Below, piece after piece: positions 7,655 through 12,855 of a DNA stretch of 12,855 nucleotides. The position numbers and the translations under genes were made by a program. The stretch lies in contig CABTWT010000024.1 in NCBI GenBank assembly GCA_902488555.1, positions 1 to 12,855 on the forward strand, in the 5' to 3' direction. Each line of letters opens with the position of its first letter. Position 1 is the stretch's first letter. Source of the stretch: an uncultured Anaerococcus sp. GTDB lineage: Bacteria > Bacillota_A > Clostridia > Tissierellales > Peptoniphilaceae. The notes beneath the pieces were generated by a model. It saw only the letters and a program-made list of their open reading frames with translations, did no database searches and was not told the DNA's origin.

Positions 7655-7690
7655 TAATTATTTTATACCATATTTCATAATAAAGCAAAC
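7655..7690 (-). promoter_or_regulatory. Predicted promoter of the mraZ/dcw operon
   Basis: The minus strand carries TGG directly before TATAAA (7667-7662), an extended -10 of the TGnTATAAT type. No good -35 is present; the closest is TTGCTT, 15 nt upstream with 3 of 6 matches. The expected start point is near 7655, giving a leader of about 35 nt that contains the GTGG repeats. It lies immediately downstream of the terminator closing the lgt operon, which fits a fresh transcription start here. Confidence 0.55.
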
Positions 7691-7717
7691 AAAAAAATCG
7701 ACCAAAATGATCGATTT
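7691..7717 (-). terminator. Intrinsic terminator of the hflX-yigZ-yebC-lgt operon
   Basis: On the minus strand a 9-bp stem forms between AAATCGATC (7717-7709) and GGTCGATTT (7703-7695), including one T-G pair, with an ATTTT loop. The T-run starts at the end of the stem: seven consecutive T at 7697-7691. It begins 38 nt after the lgt stop. On the plus strand the stem is followed only by CTTAATG, so termination is oriented to the minus strand. It separates the lgt operon from the mraZ promoter. Confidence 0.85.
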
Positions 7718-7754
7718 CTTAATGTTTTATATTTATTTGCCTATATTATTAAAA

Positions 7755-8555
7755 TTATTTGAAATTTATGATATTTTCTTTCTTTTCCACTTGTTTTTTT
7801 GCCTTAAAATAAGGTGGGAGATCTTTCTTATTTGATATGAAAAATAAAACTGCTCCCAATATTATAAATACTAAGGAAATGATTTGGGCCGTTCTTAATG
7901 GTCCCCAGTATAGGGAGTCTGTCCTTAGTCCCTCTACAAAGAATCTCAATATACCATATCCTATTAAATATAAGGCAGATAATTTACCCTTGTCTGGATT
8001 ATTTTTGCGTAAGTTTATTAAAATCAAAAATATAATTATGTCACCAAGGGATTCGTAGAGGAAAGTGGGATGGACTTTTACTCCATCAATTATTATTCCC
8101 CATGGCAGGTTTGTTGGTCCACCGTGAGCTTCTTGATTTACAAAGTTTCCCCACCTGCCTATGCCTTGGCCTAGGGCAAGGGATGGTATCATAACATCTG
8201 TCATATCTAGGAAAGGTACTTCTTTGCGTTTGGAATATAGGTAAAGGGCAAGGGTTCCAAATATTATTCCCCCATGAATAGCAAGTCCCCCACCTCTGAT
8301 GTTTAGGATTTGTCCGGGATTTTGGGAATAGTAATCCCACATAAAGATTACATACCAAAGTCTTGCACCAATTATCCCACTTGGCAAAACGACAAAGAGG
8401 ATATCGTAGATAAAGTCTTCTTCAAAACCTCTTCTTACAAATTCTTTCTTGGCAAATTGTGTACCAAGTATGACCCCAAATACTATGATTAGAGCATACC
8501 AATATATTTTAACACCAAATATCGAAAAAGCTACAGGATCTATATTAAAAGTCAT
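7755..8555 (-). CDS. lgt: Phosphatidylglycerol--prolipoprotein diacylglyceryl transferase Lgt
   Basis: Lgt is the membrane enzyme that transfers diacylglycerol from phosphatidylglycerol to the lipobox cysteine of prolipoproteins, the first step of lipoprotein maturation. The 266-residue protein is normal length, with about seven hydrophobic segments. Visible signatures are Y20 in KIYWYAL, LAIHGG (91-96), the Lgt signature GRWGNFVNQEAHG (133-145) with R134, N137, N140 and E142, VHPTFLYES (161-169), and RFFVEGLRTDS (204-214). The C-terminus is a lysine-rich cytoplasmic tail (251-266). Its ATG shares the last base of the yebC stop (TAATG overlap). The SD (GAGGAAG) lies within the run of glutamate codons ending yebC, so the two are translationally coupled. 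It is the last gene before a strong terminator. Confidence 0.97.
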   Translation of the reverse strand: MTFNIDPVAFSIFGVKIYWYALIIVFGVILGTQFAKKEFVRRGFEEDFIYDILFVVLPSGIIGARLWYVIFMWDYYSQNPGQILNIRGGGLAIHGGIIFGTLALYLYSKRKEVPFLDMTDVMIPSLALGQGIGRWGNFVNQEAHGGPTNLPWGIIIDGVKVHPTFLYESLGDIIIFLILINLRKNNPDKGKLSALYLIGYGILRFFVEGLRTDSLYWGPLRTAQIISLVFIILGAVLFFISNKKDLPPYFKAKKQVEKKENIINFK

Positions 8556-9289
8556 TATTCTTCCTCTTCCGGCTCTTGCCAGTTGGTATATACTTCTTGA
8601 ACGTCGTCGTTATCTTCTAAGCTATCAATTAGTTTTTCTAGGGCTTTGTGGTGACTTTCGTCAACTTCAATATAGTTTTGAGCAAGGTAGGTAATCTCTG
8701 CCCTTTTGACCTCATAGCCAGATTCTTCTAAACTTTCCTTAGCATCATTGAATGCTTCCACACTTGTTATAGCTTCAAAAAATTCGCCATCTTCGCTTAC
8801 ATCATCAGCTCCAGCTTCTAGAGCATCCATCATGAAGCTATCTAAGTCCTTATCTTTGCCATCTACAAGTATTATCCCCTTTTGATCGAACATAAACATA
8901 ACTGATCCATCTGTTCCCAAATTGCCGCCATTTTTATCAAAGGCATGGCGAACATCCGGTGCAGTTCTTTGAACATTATCTGTAAGACAATCTACTATTA
9001 TAGCTACTCCACCTGGTCCATAACCCTCATATATTATTCTTTGATAATTATCTCCTGCTCCCTCACCAGTGGCTTTTTTGATGGCACGATCAATGTTATC
9101 ATTTGGCATATTGTCTGATTTTGCCTTATCAATTGCCGCCTTTAGTGCTGGGTTATAATCTGGATTATCTCCACCTTGACGAGCTGATACAGTGATATTT
9201 CTAGCGTGTTTGGTAAAGATTTTGCCTCTTTTGGCATCTTCGCTTCCTTTTTTGTTTTTAATCTTGCTCCACTTATTATGTCCTGACAT
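8555..9289 (-). CDS. yebC: YebC/PmpR/TACO1-family protein
   Basis: This is a member of the widespread YebC family (DUF28). Older literature describes some members as DNA-binding regulators (PmpR). The mitochondrial homologue TACO1 and bacterial YebC proteins have been linked to translation, so the exact role here is open. The 244-residue product has the canonical start MSGHNKWSKIKNKK, a KRGKIFTKHARNI helix region (20-32), IIYEGYGPGGVAI (85-97), and TAPDVRHAFDKNGGNLG (109-125) followed by GSVMFMF. The last two domains end in an unusually acidic tail (EPEEEE). It has a perfect AGGAGG SD, 4 nt from the ATG, and starts 8 nt after the yigZ stop. The strong SD suggests it is translated more than its neighbours. 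Its position between yigZ and lgt, in an operon headed by hflX, favours a translation-related role; that is inference. Confidence 0.95.
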   Translation of the reverse strand: MSGHNKWSKIKNKKGSEDAKRGKIFTKHARNITVSARQGGDNPDYNPALKAAIDKAKSDNMPNDNIDRAIKKATGEGAGDNYQRIIYEGYGPGGVAIIVDCLTDNVQRTAPDVRHAFDKNGGNLGTDGSVMFMFDQKGIILVDGKDKDLDSFMMDALEAGADDVSEDGEFFEAITSVEAFNDAKESLEESGYEVKRAEITYLAQNYIEVDESHHKALEKLIDSLEDNDDVQEVYTNWQEPEEEE

Positions 9290-9297
9290 ATATCCTC

Positions 9298-9936
9298 CTA
9301 CTTAGTAAAAAGCATTTTTACTTCTGTTTTATTAATATTTATTTGTCCACTGGTCAAATTGGTCAAATCCTTTTCGATTTTTTCAAAAGAATCTAGACTT
9401 ATATAAGCACTTTGGCTTACCTTATCAGTAAAATCTTTGCTTATAATCTTTATCTTATTTTCATTTAGATAATTTTCAATTTGACCAAGGACATTATACG
9501 AATGAATTAATTCTACTACATAAAAAGGTCTTTTGTAAACAATATTCCCATCGATTACATCACTTACTCCCCTAGAATAAGCTCTAACAAGACCTCCCTT
9601 GCCCAAGAGTTTGCCACCAAAATACCTTGTAACGACAACAGCTACATTTGTAAGTTGGTTCTTTTCTAGAACACTTAGCATGGGAAGACCCGCTGTACCG
9701 GTTGGTTCTCCGTTGTCATCATATCTTTTTATAACAGGTATCTCATTTATTATATATGCCGTGCAGTTGTGGGTGGCATCTTTGTATTTTTGTGAAATTT
9801 CTTCAATAAAATCTTTGGCCTCTTCTTCACTTTCTACATGACAAATACTTGTAATAAAAACTGATTTTTCTTCTTCAAATTGGCTTTGACTTTGACCCTT
9901 TACAGTCTTATATTCATTTGATGAGATATCGGTCAT
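9298..9936 (-). CDS. yigZ: YigZ/IMPACT family protein (UPF0029 plus DUF1949)
   Basis: This is a member of the YigZ/YvyE family, whose eukaryotic relatives IMPACT/Yih1 modulate GCN2 signalling on ribosomes. The bacterial function is not settled. The 212-residue protein has the usual two domains. An N-terminal UPF0029 domain (about 15-130) contains THNCTAYI (55-62), the signature DDNGEPTGTAGLPML (73-87), and VVTRYFGGKLLGKGGLVRAYS (101-121). A ferredoxin-like C-terminal DUF1949-type domain covers about 135-205. The start at 9936 lies inside the hflX coding region (23-nt overlap, different frame), with GAGGA about 10 nt upstream; no other start keeps the conserved N-terminus. The stop is 8 nt before yebC. 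The gene is the second member of the hflX operon. Confidence 0.93.
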   Translation of the reverse strand: MTDISSNEYKTVKGQSQSQFEEEKSVFITSICHVESEEEAKDFIEEISQKYKDATHNCTAYIINEIPVIKRYDDNGEPTGTAGLPMLSVLEKNQLTNVAVVVTRYFGGKLLGKGGLVRAYSRGVSDVIDGNIVYKRPFYVVELIHSYNVLGQIENYLNENKIKIISKDFTDKVSQSAYISLDSFEKIEKDLTNLTSGQININKTEVKMLFTK

Positions 9937-11149
9937 ATTTATTTAAGTCCTCATTTGATATATCAAATTCTATATTAGTGCCATCCGAATCGTATTCTGT
10001 CTTTTCTATATCATAATTTGACATCATATAGTCCAAAACTTCCCCATGTGCAAATGGGATGTGCATAGTTACTCTTTGGTAATCGCTTTTTATTATTGAT
10101 ACGATTTTTTCCTTAAGTCTTATTATATCATCGTCATTTCTTGCTGAAATATATATTCTATCCCTATCTCTTTTGAAAAGCTCAACCTTAAGCTTATCTT
10201 CAACCTTATCCATCTTGTTAAAGACATAAAGTATTTCCTTATCGGCTACTTCTATGTCTTCTAGAGCTTTTTCTATAGCATGGATTTGGTGTTCTATGTT
10301 GTGACTTGCATCTATTACTATCAGTAGCATATCTGCAAATTGTATTTCATCTAGGGTTGTCAAAAATGAATCGTTAAGTTCTTCTGACAAATTATCTATA
10401 AAACCAACTGTATCTGTAAGGGTAACCTTGGTATTGGCAAAGTCTAGCCTCCTAGTCGATGTATCAAGGGTTGCAAAAAGCAAGTCATCTGAATAAACGT
10501 ACTTATCCTTGCCAAATAATTTCATCATTTGATTTAAGATAGTGGACTTGCCAGCATTGGTGTAGCCCAAAAGGGAAATATTGTGGATATTTGTCCTGGC
10601 TTTCCTATTGATTTTCTTTGTCTTTTCTACATCTTTAAGTTGGCTTTCTAAAGATTTGATATCCCTAACAACTGCACGTCTATCAGTCTCAAGCATGGTT
10701 TCACCAGGTCCTCTGGTTCCTATACCACCTGCCTGCCTAGACAGATATGAAAACCACTTGTTAAGTCTTGGCAACTGATATTTAAGCTGGGCCAGTTTGA
10801 TTTTTAGCCTACTTTCCTTGGTATTGGCACGCAAGGCAAATATATCTAGTATCAAACTTGTCCAATCCACTACGTGAAGTTTTAGTTCTTCCTCTAGGTT
10901 ATATAGTTGGCTAGCTGATAGTTCCACATCAAATATTACTGTGTCTATCGATAGCTTTTCTGCCAAATCTTTAATCTCACTAACCTTACCCTTACCTATG
11001 TAGTATCTAGGATTAACCTTATCTACTACTTGGCTGACATAGGCCTGGGACTTACCCCCAGCCGTGTTGATTAGTGATTCCAATTCATATATTTTATTGT
11101 CTAAATCATCATCTCTATTTAAAACATTAACTTGAATAACTTCCTGCAT
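9914..11149 (-). CDS. hflX: GTPase HflX
   Basis: HflX is a ribosome-binding GTPase. In studied bacteria it splits stalled 70S ribosomes or recycles subunits, especially under heat or antibiotic stress. With the ATG at 11149 it has 411 residues. The N-terminal HflX domain includes the YYIGKGK loop (49-55) and a coiled-coil linker bearing the signature GGIGTRGPGET (141-151) and ETDRR. The G domain follows: G1 GYTNAGKST (195-203), G2-region ATLDTSTRR, G3 DTVGF (246-250), G4 NKMD (311-314) and G5 SAR (335-337). A short C-terminal domain covers about 360-411. The frame reaches an ATG at 11164, but that codon has no SD and would lie at or upstream of the predicted transcription start near 11161. 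The 11149 ATG has AAAGGA with a 5-nt spacer. It heads the operon with yigZ, yebC and lgt. Confidence 0.97.
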   Translation of the reverse strand: MQEVIQVNVLNRDDDLDNKIYELESLINTAGGKSQAYVSQVVDKVNPRYYIGKGKVSEIKDLAEKLSIDTVIFDVELSASQLYNLEEELKLHVVDWTSLILDIFALRANTKESRLKIKLAQLKYQLPRLNKWFSYLSRQAGGIGTRGPGETMLETDRRAVVRDIKSLESQLKDVEKTKKINRKARTNIHNISLLGYTNAGKSTILNQMMKLFGKDKYVYSDDLLFATLDTSTRRLDFANTKVTLTDTVGFIDNLSEELNDSFLTTLDEIQFADMLLIVIDASHNIEHQIHAIEKALEDIEVADKEILYVFNKMDKVEDKLKVELFKRDRDRIYISARNDDDIIRLKEKIVSIIKSDYQRVTMHIPFAHGEVLDYMMSNYDIEKTEYDSDGTNIEFDISNEDLNKYDRYLIK

Positions 11150-11160
11150 AAAGATCCTTT

Positions 11161-11195
11161 CCATTTGATTATACGATTTGAAGAAATTTTATAAA
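11161..11195 (-). promoter_or_regulatory. Predicted promoter of the hflX operon
   Basis: The minus strand has a perfect -10 TATAAT at 11173-11168 and a -35-like TTTATA at 11195-11190 (4 of 6 matches to TTGACA), separated by 16 nt. The predicted start is near 11161, giving a leader of about 12 nt to the preferred hflX ATG at 11149. This supports the inner hflX start over the one at 11164. Confidence 0.6.
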
Positions 11196-11202
11196 GAAAG
11201 GA
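11166..11202 (+). promoter_or_regulatory. Possible promoter of the class A PBP gene
   Basis: The plus strand has TTGATT (11166-11171, 4 of 6 -35 matches) and TATAAA (11190-11195) separated by 18 nt. A start would fall near 11202, leaving an AT-rich leader of about 84 nt before the PBP. Both elements sit on the same bases as the hflX promoter on the other strand. In such AT-rich DNA other placements are possible, so confidence is low. Confidence 0.3.
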
Positions 11203-11285
11203 ATATATAGATTATTTATCTAAAAAATGATAAAATAAGAATAATATTGAAATAAATAAAATAATTAAAATTTTAAGGAGGCTTA

Positions 11286-12855
11286 ATGTTTAAGAAAATT
11301 GCCTCTATAGTGTTAAAACTCATATTAATAGTTCTACTTTTTGTTGGATCTATAGGAATTGTCTTAGCTGGTCTTGCTGGCGGTGCAATCCTTGAGGTTA
11401 TGAAGACCGCTCCAGAAATAGATCCTAACATTATTAAATATGAGATGAGTCAAAACTCCACTATAGTTGATGAAGACGGTAATGAAGTAGATTCAATAGC
11501 TACTAGTGAATACAGAGAAATAGTTGACAATAAACAAATCCCCGACGATTTGAAGCACGCTTTTATAGCTGTTGAAGACGAGAGATTTGAAAGTCACCCA
11601 GGACTAGATTTCAAGTCCATATTAGGTTCAGCCATAGATAACTTCAATGCTGGTGGTATTGTCCGTGGTGGTTCAACTATAACCCAACAATTAGCACGTA
11701 ATACTTACCTTACGAACGATCAAACCTACGAAAGGAAAATCAAAGAAATTTTCCTAGCTTTAGAGATTGAAGAAGCCTTGGATAAGGACGAGATACTTAG
11801 CGCTTACCTAAACCGTGTATTTATGGGCCAAAACTCCTACGGTGTCCAAGCAGCTGCAAGAACGTACTTTAATAAAGATGTTTCCGAGCTAAACCTAGCC
11901 CAATGTGCCGCTCTTGCAGGTATTGTCCAATCTCCATCAGAAAATTCACTTTATAAGGCTATAAAAACTAACGAAGTTACTGACCAAAAAGTATTGGGTG
12001 AATTTACTATTGATGGTGAAAAATATTCAGCAATTTATAACCCAGAACCATACAAGAGACAAAAATACGCCCTAGAGAAAATGCTTGAACTAGGCTTTAT
12101 ATCTAACAAAGAGTATAAAGAAGCTGTTGACTTTGATGTTGCAGCATCAATTGTTCCAGCCGAAAGATCTAATACGGAAATCGCAAGCTACTTTAACTCT
12201 CTTCTTGAAAGACAAGTTGTCAAAAAACTTCAAGAGTTATACGACATGAGTGAAAACCAAGCTTGGGATAGGCTATATTACGGTGGACTTAGGATAACTA
12301 CCACTATTGATGAAGATATGCAAAAACAACTTGAAGCAATCTATGCCGACTTTTCATCATATATTATGGGCGACACATCAGGCTACCAACAAGCCCCACT
12401 CTTGGATTTAAATTATGACCAATATGGCAATATTTTAAATAAAGAGGGAAATTTACTTTATTATGCTCAAGCAAATATATTAAATGACGATAATGACCTT
12501 AGACTAAGACCTGACGAGGCTTGGTTTGATGATAATGGAAATTTAGTACTAAAGACCTACAAGGCATATCTTGACCAAACCAACTTGATATTTAGGAATT
12601 TCTATACACTTGATGAAAATAATAAGAATCTTAGAACCCATAGAACTGGTCACATAGCTTTTGGATCAAATGAAGAGATCAGCCTTGATGAAGAGCAAAA
12701 TATAGTTATTTCCAAAGATTATTTAGATAAAAACGAAAATTTGTTGACTGCATACGATGATGGATCTTTCTCACTATCAAAAGATTATTATGATATTGAC
12801 TTAGAAGGAGTAATCCAACCTCAATCGTCAACTGTAGTAATAGACCAACAAAACG
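11286..12855 (+). CDS. Class A penicillin-binding protein (glycosyltransferase 51 / transpeptidase), 5' part
   Basis: This is a bifunctional peptidoglycan synthase: the GT51 domain polymerises lipid II and the C-terminal domain normally crosslinks it. The first 523 codons are present, and the window ends before the SxxK active site. The ATG at 11286 has a strong AAGGAGG SD 4 nt upstream. A short cytoplasmic start leads into one membrane helix (about 8-36). The GT51 motifs are EDERFESHPG (97-106, catalytic E97), RGGSTITQQLARN (127-139), the RKIKE region (150-154) with catalytic-side E160 and E162, and LNRVFMGQNSYGVQAAA (175-191). GGLRITTTID (333-342) opens the linker to the transpeptidase domain, which seems to begin at QPQSSTVVID (511-520). 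Between about 354 and 510 lies an extended D/N/Y-rich segment, much longer than in pneumococcal PBP1a. It is divergent from hflX. I cannot tell which PBP1 paralogue it is. Confidence 0.93.
   Translation, partial: MFKKIASIVLKLILIVLLFVGSIGIVLAGLAGGAILEVMKTAPEIDPNIIKYEMSQNSTIVDEDGNEVDSIATSEYREIVDNKQIPDDLKHAFIAVEDERFESHPGLDFKSILGSAIDNFNAGGIVRGGSTITQQLARNTYLTNDQTYERKIKEIFLALEIEEALDKDEILSAYLNRVFMGQNSYGVQAAARTYFNKDVSELNLAQCAALAGIVQSPSENSLYKAIKTNEVTDQKVLGEFTIDGEKYSAIYNPEPYKRQKYALEKMLELGFISNKEYKEAVDFDVAASIVPAERSNTEIASYFNSLLERQVVKKLQELYDMSENQAWDRLYYGGLRITTTIDEDMQKQLEAIYADFSSYIMGDTSGYQQAPLLDLNYDQYGNILNKEGNLLYYAQANILNDDNDLRLRPDEAWFDDNGNLVLKTYKAYLDQTNLIFRNFYTLDENNKNLRTHRTGHIAFGSNEEISLDEEQNIVISKDYLDKNENLLTAYDDGSFSLSKDYYDIDLEGVIQPQSSTVVIDQQN

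Noticed and set aside
8086..8358. A 90-codon open frame on the minus strand inside lgt.
   Set aside because: It is an alternative frame of lgt, with unnatural composition (rich in R, P, W and C) and no SD. The lgt frame carries all family motifs.
8449..8694. A plus-strand open frame crossing the lgt/yebC junction.
   Set aside because: It is antisense to two confidently identified genes, has no SD, and has no recognisable protein features.
11196..11285. Other promoter-like hexamers (TTGAAA, TAATAT, TAAAAT) upstream of the PBP gene.
   Set aside because: The region is nearly all A/T, so such matches are expected by chance, and none pairs a good -35 and -10 at 16-18 nt.
1..12855. Search for tRNAs, CRISPR repeats, insertion-sequence ends, phage genes, toxin-antitoxin pairs and riboswitch leaders.
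   Set aside because: None seen. The gaps are short and explained by promoters and terminators, and all long frames belong to housekeeping families.

Overview
The window is AT-rich, low-GC Gram-positive chromosomal DNA. Codon choice is A/T-biased and most genes have Firmicutes-type Shine-Dalgarno (SD) sites. The protein sequences look most like those of Clostridia/Tissierellia anaerobic cocci (an Anaerococcus- or Peptoniphilus-like organism). That placement rests on recognition alone and is only moderately sure. Everything visible is core housekeeping: I see no phage, insertion sequence, CRISPR array or tRNA, and no gene-free stretch longer than about 135 bases.

Layout. (A) 1-7620, minus strand: a compact division and cell-wall (dcw) cluster. 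In transcription order it reads mraZ, rsmH, ftsL, mraY, murD, murG, divIB/ftsQ, ftsZ, nrdR, then a small hairpin with a T-tract, then the first 20 codons of a probable rarA leaving the window. Adjacent genes overlap or lie at most about 24 nt apart, so translation is probably coupled along the operon. The cluster is shorter than the textbook one: no ftsI/pbpB, murE, murF, ftsW, murC or ftsA lies between mraZ and ftsZ. (B) 7621-7754: intergenic control region with a strong intrinsic terminator for the upstream operon, an extended -10 promoter, and three GTGG repeats at exact 10-nt spacing, which I read as the MraZ operator. (C) 7755-11149, minus strand: a second tight operon hflX, yigZ (IMPACT family), yebC, lgt. 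(D) 11150-11285: divergent promoter region. (E) 11286-12855, plus strand: the 5' part of a class A penicillin-binding protein, cut by the window end before its transpeptidase active site.

How the genes work together. MraY and MurG make lipid I and lipid II, and MurD makes a cytoplasmic precursor for them. The class A PBP polymerises lipid II and presumably crosslinks it. FtsZ, FtsL and DivIB build the divisome that directs this synthesis to the septum. MraZ probably autoregulates the cluster through the GTGG repeats, and RsmH modifies 16S rRNA. NrdR ties a dNTP-supply regulator to the end of the division operon. The neighbouring operon groups three ribosome- or translation-linked factors (HflX, YigZ, YebC) with the lipoprotein-maturation enzyme Lgt.

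For five genes (ftsZ, divIB, murD, ftsL, hflX) I chose a start codon inside the longest open frame, because the inner ATG has the better SD site, forms an ATGA overlap with the upstream gene, or is the only one that fits the promoter. I found no convincing undescribed system. The most notable points are the MraZ operator that merges with the mraZ SD, the reduced dcw gene set, and a roughly 140-residue insert in the PBP.
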